A stretch of DNA of 64,000 bases from Candidatus Planktophila lacus. Its GTDB lineage: Bacteria > Actinomycetota > Actinomycetes > Nanopelagicales > Nanopelagicaceae. The stretch covers positions 1-64,000 of the forward strand of contig NZ_CP016769.1 in the NCBI RefSeq assembly GCF_002287925.1. The letters are read 5' to 3'. The position numbers and the translations under genes are program-made. Positions 1-10,793 of the stretch are shown piece by piece. The notes beneath the pieces were generated by a model. It was not told the DNA's origin, did not search any database, and saw only the letters and a list, made by a program, of their open reading frames with translations. The first letter of the stretch is position 1, and the number at the start of each line of letters is the position of its first letter.

Positions 1-104
1 CCTCTGTCCACAGGTATCCGTCAAAGTGGCTCTAAATGAAGGCTAAAGCCCTACTTTAGACCACAGCCTGTGGATAACGTTGTGGATAGTCTAAGGGGGC
101 AATT
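1..104. promoter_or_regulatory. dnaA upstream region with DnaA boxes
   Basis: The short region before dnaA holds DnaA-box sequences: TGTGGATAA at 69-77, TGTGGATAG at 81-89, and a partial box (TGTCCACAG) near 5-13. Such boxes upstream of dnaA usually allow autoregulation by DnaA and can be part of a bipartite origin. A purine-rich AAGGGGG just before the ATG at 105 is the likely ribosome binding site. The window starts inside this spacer, so the upstream gene (rpmH in most actinobacteria) is not visible. Confidence 0.7.
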
Positions 105-1517
105 ATGGCAGTAGTTGAGATAGAACTCGCCGACCTTTGGGACCGGGTTATTGAGCATGTCTCACTCGGAGAACCACAACACCGCGCCTTTCTAACAATG
201 ACTAAACCGCTGGGTTTAATCCAGAGCGATGGTGGAATCACAAACCTACTTGTTGCAGCCCCAAATGTTTTTGCAAAAGATGTTCTCGAGTCCCGACTTC
301 GTGTTGTTGTTAATGAAGTCCTTACTCGCGAACTTGGAGATAAAACAAATATCGCAGTGATGGTCGATGAGTCGCTCGAACTCGCGGATCACCCAGCGCC
401 GGCGGTTGTTATTGAAGTAGCGCCATCACGTCCGGGCACTGGCCGCGACAACACCGAAACTGGCACTCGTAAAAACGATGAGCCTTCGCAATTAAATCCT
501 CGTTATATTTTTGAAACTTTTGTTATTGGTGCATCAAACCGTTTTGCTCACGCCGCAGCTGTTGCAGTAGCTGAAGCGCCAGCAAAGGCTTACAACCCAC
601 TCTTTATTTACGGAGAGTCTGGGCTTGGCAAGACTCACTTGTTGCACGCTATTGGCGCCTATGCCAAAGAGCTTTATGGTAGTGTGCGAGTTCGTTATGT
701 TTCATCTGAAGAATTCACCAACGATTTTATTAACTCTATCCGCGACGATAAAGCCTCTGCTTTCCAGCGACGTTACCGCGACTTAGATGTTCTTCTTGTC
801 GACGATATTCAATTCTTGGAAAATAAAGAACGTACCCAGGAAGAGTTCTTCCATACTTTTAATACGCTTTATAACGCCAATAAACAAATAGTTATTTCAT
901 CTGACCGCCCACCAAAGCAATTAACAACTTTGGAAGATCGACTACGTTCTCGTTTCGAATGGGGTTTGATTACAGATATCCAGCCACCAGAACTTGAAAC
1001 CCGTATTGCGATTCTGCGTAAGAAAGCTGCGCAAGATAAGTTAAATGCACCGGATGATGTTCTCGAATATATTGCAAGTAAAATCTCTACAAATATTCGC
1101 GAGCTAGAAGGCGCTCTTATTCGCGTTACCGCTTTCGCCAGCCTTAACCGCCAAGGTGTTGATTTAGGTTTAGCTGAAATCGTTCTTAAAGATTTGATCC
1201 CAAGTGGCGCAGGTCCAGAAATCACCGCGCCGACAATCATGGCCCAAACCGCCGCTTACTTCAGTTTGACGATCGACGATCTTTGCGGGACCTCACGTTC
1301 TCGGGTTTTGGTAAATGCGCGCCAGATCGCGATGTACTTGTGCCGCGAGTTAACTGAGCTTTCGTTACCGAAGATCGGCCAGACTTTTGGCGGTCGCGAC
1401 CACACAACTGTTATGCACGCCGACCGAAAGATCCGCCAGTTGATGGCTGAACGCCGGTCTATTTATAACCAGGTCACCGAGTTAACTAACAGGATTAAAT
1501 CTCAAAATAGGGGTTAG
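105..1517 (+). CDS. dnaA: Chromosomal replication initiator DnaA
   Basis: DnaA binds DnaA boxes at oriC, melts the duplex and loads the replicative helicase. The 470-residue protein has the full layout: an N-terminal interaction domain (about 1-85), a variable linker, an AAA+ domain with Walker A GESGLGKT (170-177) and Walker [10 protein letters not shown] (near 230), and a C-terminal DNA-binding domain with the DnaA signature around [13 protein letters not shown] (near 430). The ATG at 105 follows an AAGGGGG ribosome site and gives a normal N-terminus. DnaA boxes lie on both sides of the gene, so autoregulation is expected. Length and order (dnaA, spacer, dnaN) are typical of actinobacteria. 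Confidence 0.98.
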   Translation: MAVVEIELADLWDRVIEHVSLGEPQHRAFLTMTKPLGLIQSDGGITNLLVAAPNVFAKDVLESRLRVVVNEVLTRELGDKTNIAVMVDESLELADHPAPAVVIEVAPSRPGTGRDNTETGTRKNDEPSQLNPRYIFETFVIGASNRFAHAAAVAVAEAPAKAYNPLFIYGESGLGKTHLLHAIGAYAKELYGSVRVRYVSSEEFTNDFINSIRDDKASAFQRRYRDLDVLLVDDIQFLENKERTQEEFFHTFNTLYNANKQIVISSDRPPKQLTTLEDRLRSRFEWGLITDIQPPELETRIAILRKKAAQDKLNAPDDVLEYIASKISTNIRELEGALIRVTAFASLNRQGVDLGLAEIVLKDLIPSGAGPEITAPTIMAQTAAYFSLTIDDLCGTSRSRVLVNARQIAMYLCRELTELSLPKIGQTFGGRDHTTVMHADRKIRQLMAERRSIYNQVTELTNRIKSQNRG

Positions 1518-1904
1518 GTGCTTTGTCCGATTTTTCACCTTTTGGGGTGCTTACCCCCAACTGTGGAGAAATTGTGGATAACTGTGGATTTCAACAGGAA
1601 ATCTGTGGTTAAAACTAGGTTTAAAAAGTTTCGTTTTTAAGAAAGGGGTAGTTGTGGTGAGAGAAGCTGTTAATACACACAGAAACGCTGGGTTTGTCCA
1701 CAACTTTCCAACAAGTAAAAACGCCTCTGAGCAGGACTTTCCTTATTTATCCACAGATATCCACGGTGGTTACTACTACTACCTATATATACAAGAAACC
1801 CGCCCCCAAGCGAACCCCACAGCTTTTAAATCTTTAAAAACCCAACTAACTAAAAACCTACCTGCTGTGCAAGACTTTCAACTAAAGAAAAAGAGGGTTA
1901 CGGC
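1518..1904. other. oriC: Replication origin oriC (dnaA-dnaN spacer)
   Basis: The 387-bp spacer between dnaA and dnaN carries many DnaA-box-like 9-mers on both strands: TGTGGATAA at 1573-1581, TGTGGATTT at 1583-1591, TTGTCCACA at 1694-1702, TTATCCACA at 1747-1755 and ATATCCACG at 1757-1765. An AT-rich stretch with TATATATA lies at about 1784-1791, followed by further A/T-rich sequence up to dnaN. The position between dnaA and dnaN, the box cluster and the AT-rich unwinding tract together identify the chromosomal origin. An 84-codon open frame (1654-1908) overlaps the origin, but its translation is low-complexity and looks non-coding. Confidence 0.9.
1747..1791 (+). promoter_or_regulatory. Basal unwinding element: DnaA box, DnaA-trio and AT-rich tract
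   Basis: In order on the + strand are a perfect DnaA box TTATCCACA (1747-1755), a second near-box ATATCCACG (1757-1765), a short GC-rich spacer, four TAC triplets (1771-1782) and the AT tract CTATATATA. The complement of the triplets reads 3'-ATG repeated, i.e. the 3'-GAT-5' DnaA-trio phase on the strand DnaA is known to engage in Bacillus subtilis. The arrangement matches the published box-spacer-trio layout, so this is the likely duplex opening site. Confidence 0.7.
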
Positions 1905-3035
1905 GTGAAATTCACTGTAGATCAAGGCGCGCTCACAGATGGCGTTAATTGGGTTTCCCGGAGCCTTTCAACCCGACCAATTAAAACCGAGCTTCTCGGA
2001 ATCGTTATCGATGCCACTGGCGATGAGGTAATCCTTTCTGGTTCCGATTTAGAAACCTCAAGCAAATCTTTCTTTAAAGCAGATATCGCACAACCTGGAA
2101 AAGTATTGGTTCCCGGAAAGTTACTCGCGGAAATTTCTCGCTCCCTTCCAAATAAACCAATCACAATCACTTTAGATGGTTCTCGTGTTCTTGTTACTTC
2201 AGGTTCGGCAAAATTTACACTGCCAACTCTTTCAATCTCTGAATACCCAAATCTGCCTGAACTTCCAGAAACAACCGGAGTTGTTGCAAGCGATGTTTTC
2301 GCAACCGCGGTTGCGCAGGTTGCAATTGCTGCAGGCCGTGATGACTCACTACCAACACTTACCGGTGTACATATTGAAATCAACGAAGAGACTGTCACGT
2401 TGGCTGCAACAGACCGCTACCGTTTAGCAGTTCGCGAATTTAATTGGCAACCAACAACCCCGGGTCTTTCAACAACATCACTGTTGCGCGGGCGCACAAT
2501 TGCCGATGCTGCTAAATCTTTAACTGGTTCAAAGAACGTTTCACTATCTTTCGCACCCGCAACTAGCAACGACCGCCTCGCAGGATTTTCCGGCGAAGGT
2601 AAGTCGATGACATCGCGCATGCTGGATGGAACCTTTCCTCCATACCGCCACTTGTTGCCACAAGAAGTAACAACCACTGCAATCGTTGAAGTTGCACCAT
2701 TCCTAGATTCAGTTCGCCGCGTTGCACTTGTAACCGATAAAACAGTTCCGCTTCGCCTTGAATTTGCAAATAACTCAGTTTCACTTGAGGCAGGCGCCGG
2801 CGAAGAAGCACAAGCCACCGAAGCTATTGAAATTTTGTTAAACGGTGAAGCTATATCAATCGCCTTCAACCCAGTTTTCTTAGCTGATGGCCTGCAAGCC
2901 GTCGGAACTTCATTTGTACAAATTTCATTCACTGGTTCAAATAAACCAGCGATCCTCATGGGCAAATCAGAGCGCGATGGCAAGGTAATCGAAAACTATC
3001 GCTACCTTTTAATGCCGATGCGCTACGCCTCTTAA
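1905..3035 (+). CDS. dnaN: DNA polymerase III beta subunit (sliding clamp)
   Basis: This is the ring-shaped clamp that tethers DNA polymerase III to DNA. The 376-residue product aligns by eye with bacterial DnaN over all three clamp domains, starting MKFTVDQGAL and ending with the conserved YRYLLMPMR tail that forms part of the peptide-binding cleft. The start is GTG at 1905, preceded by an AGAGGG ribosome site. It follows oriC and is followed after 10 bp by recF, so dnaN, recF and the DUF721 gene probably form one transcript. Confidence 0.98.
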   Translation: MKFTVDQGALTDGVNWVSRSLSTRPIKTELLGIVIDATGDEVILSGSDLETSSKSFFKADIAQPGKVLVPGKLLAEISRSLPNKPITITLDGSRVLVTSGSAKFTLPTLSISEYPNLPELPETTGVVASDVFATAVAQVAIAAGRDDSLPTLTGVHIEINEETVTLAATDRYRLAVREFNWQPTTPGLSTTSLLRGRTIADAAKSLTGSKNVSLSFAPATSNDRLAGFSGEGKSMTSRMLDGTFPPYRHLLPQEVTTTAIVEVAPFLDSVRRVALVTDKTVPLRLEFANNSVSLEAGAGEEAQATEAIEILLNGEAISIAFNPVFLADGLQAVGTSFVQISFTGSNKPAILMGKSERDGKVIENYRYLLMPMRYAS

Positions 3036-3045
3036 GGCCACTTAA

Positions 3046-4149
3046 GTGCGCGTTAAAAAATTAGCGCTGACTAATTTCCGCTCATATAAATCTCTCGAGC
3101 TAGAGCTAGCTCCTGGACCAACCACCTTCATAGGCAATAACGGCTCCGGTAAAACAAATATCGCAGAAAGTTTGATTTATCTTGCATACCTTTCTTCACA
3201 CCGCGTTTCTCAAAACCTTCCACTTCTACATCTTGGCACCGATCAAGCGATCATTCGCGCCGAAATCGAGCGCGATGACCGCACTCTGCAGGTAGACCTA
3301 GAGATAAATGCCAGTAAAGCCAACCGTGCGCGGTTAAATCAAAACGCAACCAAATCACAACGCGATATTCTTGGCGCCCTGCAAGTTATCTATTTCTCAC
3401 CTGAAGATTTAGATCTAGTGCGCGGTGAACCAACCCACCGCCGGGATTTTCTAGACAAACTTTTAATCACGCGAGCCCCAAGACTTGCTGGAGTTATTTC
3501 TGATTACGACCGCGTTGTTAAACAACGCAACACCTTGTTGAAAACTCGCGCGCCCGAAAACGCGCTGGCGCCATGGACAGAACAATTAATTAATTTAGGC
3601 GCACAATTAAGTGCTGAAAGAATTGCCTTAGTTGAAGAGTTAAACCCTTATGTAGCTGCAAACTACGCAAACCTAAATGAAGTAAAACCGGCGTCGATTG
3701 CTTATAAATCCGCAACTGACGGTTTAACCACAAATACCGATGAAAATATCCAAACCTTAACTGCGCGCCAACTAGAAGTAGCCCGTCAAGAAACCGAGCG
3801 CGGAGCATCACTTATTGGTCCACATCGCGATGACCTACATCTACAACTCGGCGATTTTCCAGCAAAAGGTTATGCCAGCCACGGTGAATCCTGGTCAATG
3901 GCTATCTCACTTCGTGTCGGAGCTTTTAACTTACTTAAATCTGAAGGCGCCGAACCCATTTTAATTCTCGACGATATCTTCGCCGAACTTGATACCGCCC
4001 GCCGCGCACAGTTAACTTCAGTTACAAAGATGGCTGAACAAACAATTATTACCGCAGCGGTTGAAAGCGATCTTCCACCAGAGTTATTATCAAGTAAGTA
4101 CTACGTATCCCCAGGTGTGGTAAGTAAAGAAAGGGCAACCAATGTCTAA
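3046..4149 (+). CDS. recF: DNA replication/repair protein RecF
   Basis: RecF is an SMC/ABC-type ATPase that helps load RecA at gapped DNA. The 367-residue protein has a Walker A motif GNNGSGKT (30-37), and near the C-terminus a Walker B/D-loop block, ILILDDIFAELD, typical of RecF. The start is GTG at 3046. The last 8 bp overlap the start of the DUF721 gene (ATG at 4142), which points to translational coupling. The dnaN-recF-DUF721-gyrB order is standard for actinobacteria. Confidence 0.97.
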   Translation: MRVKKLALTNFRSYKSLELELAPGPTTFIGNNGSGKTNIAESLIYLAYLSSHRVSQNLPLLHLGTDQAIIRAEIERDDRTLQVDLEINASKANRARLNQNATKSQRDILGALQVIYFSPEDLDLVRGEPTHRRDFLDKLLITRAPRLAGVISDYDRVVKQRNTLLKTRAPENALAPWTEQLINLGAQLSAERIALVEELNPYVAANYANLNEVKPASIAYKSATDGLTTNTDENIQTLTARQLEVARQETERGASLIGPHRDDLHLQLGDFPAKGYASHGESWSMAISLRVGAFNLLKSEGAEPILILDDIFAELDTARRAQLTSVTKMAEQTIITAAVESDLPPELLSSKYYVSPGVVSKERATNV

Positions 4150-4594
4150 ACGCGACCTTGCCTTAGATTTATTTCGTAGCTACAAAACCGGATTTATAAA
4201 GAAAACAAAAGTTGTTGAAGAACGCACCTCAAAACCCGGCGACCCAACTCTTATCAATAAAGTAATCGAAGATTTAATAACGCAGCGCGATTGGCATTTA
4301 GGAATCGCCGAAGGAACTCTGTTCTCAAATTGGAAATCAATTGTCGGTGACGAGATTGCATCCCACACAACACCACTCTCACTTCTCGAAGGCGCCTTAC
4401 TTGTGCAATGCTCATCAACTGCTTGGGCTACACAATTAACTGCAGTTGGTTTAGATCTGCTGCACTCGGTTCAGAAGAGCGCTCCTGATGCCGGCGTGCA
4501 ATCTTTAAACTTCATCGGGCCGCAAGCGCCCTCCTGGAAACGCGGCCTCCGGACCATCAAAAACGAACGCGGCCCGCGCGATACCTACGGTTAA
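4142..4594 (+). CDS. DUF721 (DciA-like) family protein
   Basis: This 150-residue protein sits in the place always taken by a DUF721 gene in actinobacteria, between recF and gyrB. The core (about 50-135) has the DUF721 pattern: a W in FSNWKSIVGDEIASHT, then LLEGALLVQCSSTAWATQL, and a final hydrophobic strand. DUF721 includes DciA, which loads or retains the replicative helicase in bacteria lacking DnaC; that role here is inferred from family and position. The start overlaps recF. The basic N-terminus is probably disordered. Confidence 0.85.
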   Translation: MSKRDLALDLFRSYKTGFIKKTKVVEERTSKPGDPTLINKVIEDLITQRDWHLGIAEGTLFSNWKSIVGDEIASHTTPLSLLEGALLVQCSSTAWATQLTAVGLDLLHSVQKSAPDAGVQSLNFIGPQAPSWKRGLRTIKNERGPRDTYG

Positions 4595-6743
<2,149 letters not shown>

Positions 6744-9272
6744 ATGGCTGACGATAAAAAACCTAAAGATGTAACTCCAGTCGATCGCACTGGCATGGTT
6801 AACCCTGGTGATGATTTCGATCGCATTGAAACAGTTGACCTTCAAGTTGAAATGGCGCGTTCGTACCTCGACTATGCAATGTCAGTCATTGTTGGCCGTG
6901 CTTTGCCAGATGTGCGAGATGGATTAAAGCCGGTTCACCGCCGCGTTTTATATGCGATGTACGACGCTGGTTATCGACCAGATAAGGGTTACTACAAATC
7001 TTCACGTATCGTCGGTGATGTCATGGGTAATTACCACCCACACGGTGACACCGCGATCTATGACACCGTTGTTCGCTTAGCCCAGCACTGGTCTCTGCGC
7101 TATCCATTGGTAGATGGCAACGGAAACTTCGGTTCTCCCGGCAACGATCCAGCAGCGGCAATGCGTTATACCGAAGCTCGTTTATCGCCTATCGCGATGG
7201 AGATGATGCGCGATATCGATGAAGACACCGTTAACTTCTCACCAAACTATGACGGCCGTTCTCAAGAGCCAGATGTTTTGCCAAGCCGTTTCCCAAACCT
7301 GCTTGTAAATGGTTCTGCTGGTATTGCAGTTGGTATGGCGACAAATATTCCGCCACACAACTTACGCGAAATCACCGAAGGCGTTATTTACGCTCTTAAA
7401 AATCCAGATATCAAACCTGAAGATTTGTTAAACGAACTTCTAAAGATTGTTAAAGGCCCAGATTTCCCAACTAAGGCTTTAATTGTTGGACGCACTGGCA
7501 TCGAAGAGGCTTACCGCACAGGCCGTGGTTCAATCACGATGCGCGCAGTTGTGCAGGTTGAAGAAATCAATAAGCGCACCTGTCTTGTAGTTTCCGAACT
7601 TCCATATCAAGTTAACCCAGATAACTTAGCCCTTAAGATCGCCGAACTTGTTAAAGATGGCAAGATCAAAGGCATCGCCGATGTGCGCGATGAAGGCAAC
7701 GAGCGTCTTGGCCAACGTCTAGTAATTGTTCTTCAATCTTCTGCAATTCCTAAAGTTATTTTAAATAACCTTTATAAACAGACTCAATTACAAGATACCT
7801 TCGGCGCAAACATGTTGGCACTTGTCGACGGCGTGCCACGCACCCTGCGTTTAGATGAATTCATCAAGTTCTACATCGAACACCAAGTAGAAGTAATCAT
7901 CCGCCGTACTAAATATCGTTTGGCCGAAAAAGAAAAACGCGCCCACATCTTGCAGGGCTACCTCAAAGCACTCGATGCTCTTGATGCGGTTATCGCTTTA
8001 ATCCGTGCATCTACCACCCCTGAAGAAGCGCGCACCGGTTTGATGAAGCTACTTGATGTCGATGAAGTGCAAGCAAATGCAATTCTCGATATGCAACTGC
8101 GCCGCATCGCGGCGTTGGAGCGCCAGAAGATCAACGACGAATACAACGGGCTTATGGCCGATATTGTCGAGTTAAACGAGATCTTGGCCAGCGAAGCAAA
8201 GCAGCGCCAGATAATCATTTCAGAGCTCACTGAACTCACTGCAAAATATGGCGACGAACGCCGCACCCAAATTGTTGCTAGCGAAGGTGATTTCTCGGCT
8301 GAAGATTTAATTCCAGATCAAGATGCGGTCGTCACAATTACTCGTGGTGGCTATGCCAAACGTACCAACGCAGATCTTTATAAATCACAACGTCGCGGTG
8401 GCCGCGGCGTAAAAGGTGCGGCGCTAAAGCAAGATGATGTTGTCGACCACTTCTTCGTTGCCAGCACACACGACTGGTTATTGTTCTTCACCAACCAAGG
8501 ACGCGTCTACCGCGCCAAAGTTCACGAACTTCCAGATGCAGGCCGCGATGCACGCGGACAACATGTTGCAAACTTGATGGCCTTTAAACCGGATGAGCTA
8601 ATTGCACAAGTCTTGTCATTTAAAGATTACACAGCATCTCCTTATCTAGTTCTTGCAACTAAAACTGGTTTAGTTAAGAAGACTCCACTTACCGAATATG
8701 ACTCACCACGCACCGGCGGCTTAATTGCAATCTCACTAAAACCAGGCGATGAAGTTGTATCTGCAGCGCTTGTAAACAAAGGCGATGAATTGTTATTGGT
8801 TTCCAAGAAAGCGATGTCACTTCGCTTCGCCGCAGATGAAGAATCACTTCGTCCAATGGGTCGCTCAACAAGTGGTGTTATCGGAATGAAGTTCCGCGCC
8901 AATGATGAACTTCTAACAATGGCGCGCATCGATTCACAAACAGCAACAGCATTTGTATTTACTGCAACCGACGGTGGTTACGGAAAGAAAACCCCACTCG
9001 ATGAATACCGCTTACAAGGTCGCGGCGGTATAGGCATTAAAGCTGCCAAGATCGATGAAAATTCACGTGGCTCACTCGTTAGCGCACTAGTTCTTGCTGA
9101 TACCGATGAAATCTTGGCGATCACATCTGCAGGAACCGTTATGCGCACACCAGCTGCTGAAGTCCGCCAAACCGGCCGCGACTCAATGGGTGTTCGCTTG
9201 GTAAACCTCGATGAAGGCGTTGCACTGGTCTCTGTTACACAGAACCAGGAAGATGAGATTTCGGGCAAATAA
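6744..9272 (+). CDS. gyrA: DNA gyrase subunit A
   Basis: GyrA is the breakage-reunion subunit. The 842-residue protein has the catalytic tyrosine in AAMRYTEAR (near 142), the quinolone-determining region [10 protein letters not shown] (near 98-107, Thr at the Ser83 position of E. coli and Asp kept at the Asp87 position), and the C-terminal beta-pinwheel with the GyrA box QRRGGRG (near 549-555) that marks gyrase rather than topoisomerase IV. It starts directly after the gyrB stop. Repeated blade motifs up to the C-terminus show that the wrapping domain is complete. Confidence 0.98.
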   Translation: MADDKKPKDVTPVDRTGMVNPGDDFDRIETVDLQVEMARSYLDYAMSVIVGRALPDVRDGLKPVHRRVLYAMYDAGYRPDKGYYKSSRIVGDVMGNYHPHGDTAIYDTVVRLAQHWSLRYPLVDGNGNFGSPGNDPAAAMRYTEARLSPIAMEMMRDIDEDTVNFSPNYDGRSQEPDVLPSRFPNLLVNGSAGIAVGMATNIPPHNLREITEGVIYALKNPDIKPEDLLNELLKIVKGPDFPTKALIVGRTGIEEAYRTGRGSITMRAVVQVEEINKRTCLVVSELPYQVNPDNLALKIAELVKDGKIKGIADVRDEGNERLGQRLVIVLQSSAIPKVILNNLYKQTQLQDTFGANMLALVDGVPRTLRLDEFIKFYIEHQVEVIIRRTKYRLAEKEKRAHILQGYLKALDALDAVIALIRASTTPEEARTGLMKLLDVDEVQANAILDMQLRRIAALERQKINDEYNGLMADIVELNEILASEAKQRQIIISELTELTAKYGDERRTQIVASEGDFSAEDLIPDQDAVVTITRGGYAKRTNADLYKSQRRGGRGVKGAALKQDDVVDHFFVASTHDWLLFFTNQGRVYRAKVHELPDAGRDARGQHVANLMAFKPDELIAQVLSFKDYTASPYLVLATKTGLVKKTPLTEYDSPRTGGLIAISLKPGDEVVSAALVNKGDELLLVSKKAMSLRFAADEESLRPMGRSTSGVIGMKFRANDELLTMARIDSQTATAFVFTATDGGYGKKTPLDEYRLQGRGGIGIKAAKIDENSRGSLVSALVLADTDEILAITSAGTVMRTPAAEVRQTGRDSMGVRLVNLDEGVALVSVTQNQEDEISGK

Positions 9273-9304
9273 CGCTAGTCTTGCCCACCTGCGCTAAGGC
9301 GCGT

Positions 9305-9334
9305 TTTGGTCTCTTGAAGAAGTTCAAGTAACCT
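9305..9334 (+). promoter_or_regulatory. Possible promoter for the tRNA-Ile/tRNA-Ala pair
   Basis: TTTGGT (9305-9310) and TAACCT (9329-9334) are spaced by 18 bp, and the predicted start would lie about 25 nt before tRNA-Ile. A palindrome CTTGAA-GAAG-TTCAAG (9313-9328) fills the spacer. Just upstream, GCGC-TAAG-GCGC-GTTTT (about 9292-9307) might be a weak gyrA terminator. Both calls rest on short matches only. Confidence 0.35.
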
Positions 9335-9367
9335 AGCGCTTCTGCATTAAAGAGAGATCTTTCTTGC

Positions 9368-9442
9368 GGGCCCATAGCTCAGCCTGGTTAGAGCGCTTCC
9401 CTGATAAGGAAGAGGTCGGTGGTTCAAGTCCACCTGGGCCCA
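9368..9442 (+). tRNA. tRNA-Ile (GAT anticodon)
   Basis: The acceptor stem GGGCCCA pairs with TGGGCCC, the D-arm has TAGCTCAGCCTGGTTAGAGC, the anticodon loop is CTGATAA (anticodon GAT), and the T-arm is GGTGG-TTCAAGT-CCACC. The discriminator base is A and no CCA is encoded (the next bases are CCC). It is followed after 13 bp by tRNA-Ala; this Ile-Ala pair behind gyrA is common in actinobacteria. Confidence 0.97.
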
Positions 9443-9455
9443 CCCGTTCTAACAC

Positions 9456-9528
9456 GGGGACCTAGCTCAATTGGTAGAGCACCGCCTTTGCAAGGCGGGG
9501 GTTAGGGGTTCGATTCCCCTGGTCTCCA
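9456..9528 (+). tRNA. tRNA-Ala (TGC anticodon)
   Basis: The acceptor GGGGACC pairs with GGTCTCC (one G-T pair), the anticodon arm is CCGCC-TTTGCAA-GGCGG (anticodon TGC), and the T-arm is AGGGG-TTCGATT-CCCCT. The discriminator is A and no CCA is encoded. It probably shares a transcript with the tRNA-Ile just upstream. Confidence 0.97.
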
Positions 9529-9615
9529 CAAATTTTAATTTTGGAACCAGTAAAACTGGTCTCCACACAGTTCTTATTTAATGTAATTCATCCACTTAAA
9601 CGATTGGCTACAAAT

Positions 9616-10128
9616 ATGTCATCAACAGCAACTCTTCACACATCACTCGGCGACATCGTTATCGAGCTCTACCCAAATCACGCACCAAAGACAGTTGCAA
9701 ACTTTGTTGAACTTGCAACCGGTGCGAAAGAGTGGACCGATCCACGCGATGGCAAGAAGACAACTGCAAAGTTGTACGACGGAACAATTTTCCACCGCGT
9801 CATTTCAGGTTTCATGATTCAAGGTGGAGATCCACTCGGAAAAGGTTTCGGCGGACCTGGTTACCAATTCGCTGACGAATTCCACGGCGAACTTCAATTC
9901 GATGCGCCATACATTCTTGCAATGGCTAACTCAGGCCCAGGAACAAATGGTTCACAGTTCTTTATCACTGTTGCACCAACAACTTGGTTGAACCGCAAGC
10001 ACACCATCTTCGGAGCAGTTAAAGACGCTACTTCTCAGGCTGTTGTAGACAAGATCGGTTCAACACCAACAGGTGCACAAGATGTTCCTGTTACACCAGT
10101 TGTAATCAATAGCGTCACAATCGCTTAA
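9616..10128 (+). CDS. Peptidyl-prolyl cis-trans isomerase, cyclophilin type
   Basis: Cyclophilins speed up the isomerisation of proline peptide bonds during protein folding. The conserved core begins at [19 protein letters not shown] and shows the active-site blocks [15 protein letters not shown] (catalytic Arg) and [10 protein letters not shown]. The ATG at 9616 is chosen because it gives a normal cytosolic cyclophilin of 170 residues; an upstream in-frame TTG (9541) would add 25 residues with no family match that begin just after the tRNA. No signal peptide is seen, so it is probably cytoplasmic. The rhomboid gene follows after 9 bp. Confidence 0.93.
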   Translation: MSSTATLHTSLGDIVIELYPNHAPKTVANFVELATGAKEWTDPRDGKKTTAKLYDGTIFHRVISGFMIQGGDPLGKGFGGPGYQFADEFHGELQFDAPYILAMANSGPGTNGSQFFITVAPTTWLNRKHTIFGAVKDATSQAVVDKIGSTPTGAQDVPVTPVVINSVTIA

Positions 10129-10137
10129 CTCTTAATT

Positions 10138-10677
10138 ATGTATCAAATGAAGCGTTCTGCAACGCTCTCATTAATTACACTAATTTCCGGTGCGTACTTA
10201 TTAAATCTGGGCTACCCAGAGTTTTACGATTACACAGCGCTCTTCAGACCATTTGTAGATTCAGGTGAATACTGGCGACTCTTTACTGTCGCTCTCGTTC
10301 ACGGCGGACTCACACATCTATTTTTTAATATGTTCTCACTTCTTGTTTTAGGAAATCCCATCGAAGCTGCTCTTGGCAAAGCGCGCTTTCTTGTAATTTT
10401 CTTTATCTCACTCTTAACCGGTTCCCTCGCTTCGATCTATCTAACAAACGATCTCCACGTTTCCGTTGGCGCATCTGGCGCAATCTTCGGTTTATTCGGC
10501 GCCTTCATCGCACTTCGCAAGCGCATCAACGACGGCGTACGCGATATCTATGTAATCGTCGGACTTAACTTCGTATTCGGCTTCATCCTGGGCGGCGTCG
10601 ACTGGCGCGCCCACCTTGGCGGCCTTGTCGGGGGCTACCTGACTACCGCGGTATTGCTTCGAATTACACGCGTGTAA
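10138..10677 (+). CDS. Rhomboid family intramembrane serine protease
   Basis: Rhomboids cut substrate proteins inside the membrane. This 179-residue protein has about six hydrophobic segments, the HGGLTHLFFNMF motif of transmembrane helix 2, the catalytic serine in GASGAIFG (Ser near 113) and the catalytic histidine in RAHLGGLVGGY (His near 159). Both dyad residues are present, so it should be active. It is short, with a minimal six-helix core and no cytosolic domain. Another in-frame ATG lies at 10147. It converges with the FeS oxidoreductase gene across a large stem-loop. Confidence 0.92.
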   Translation: MYQMKRSATLSLITLISGAYLLNLGYPEFYDYTALFRPFVDSGEYWRLFTVALVHGGLTHLFFNMFSLLVLGNPIEAALGKARFLVIFFISLLTGSLASIYLTNDLHVSVGASGAIFGLFGAFIALRKRINDGVRDIYVIVGLNFVFGFILGGVDWRAHLGGLVGGYLTTAVLLRITRV

Positions 10678-10724
10678 TTCATACACACTGTGCACAAACC
10701 CTGTGGATATCTTTTTAAACGTGA

Positions 10725-10793
10725 AACTAAGGATTCCGAAGCGCAAGGACTGTAAAAGGCTTTTCCCCAGTCCTCAGCAAGGAATCCTTAGTT
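10725..10793 (+). repeat. Two-tier stem-loop element, copy 1
   Basis: The outer arms AACTAAGGATTCC (10725-10737) and GGAATCCTTAGTT (10781-10793) are a perfect 13-bp inverted repeat. Inside, AGGACTG (10746-10752) pairs with CAGTCCT (10768-10774), leaving an 8/6-nt asymmetric internal loop and a 15-nt terminal loop, TAAAAGGCTTTTCCC. A second element with the same architecture and an identical loop but different stems lies at 12875-12946. Copy 1 sits between convergent genes and overlaps the FeS gene stop codon, so it may act as a two-way terminator, but no T-run follows it. Confidence 0.75.

Noticed and set aside
1654-1908. 84-codon open frame between dnaA and dnaN
   Set aside because: It covers the DnaA boxes, the DnaA-trio and the AT tract of oriC, and its translation is low-complexity with no family match; it overlaps the dnaN start.
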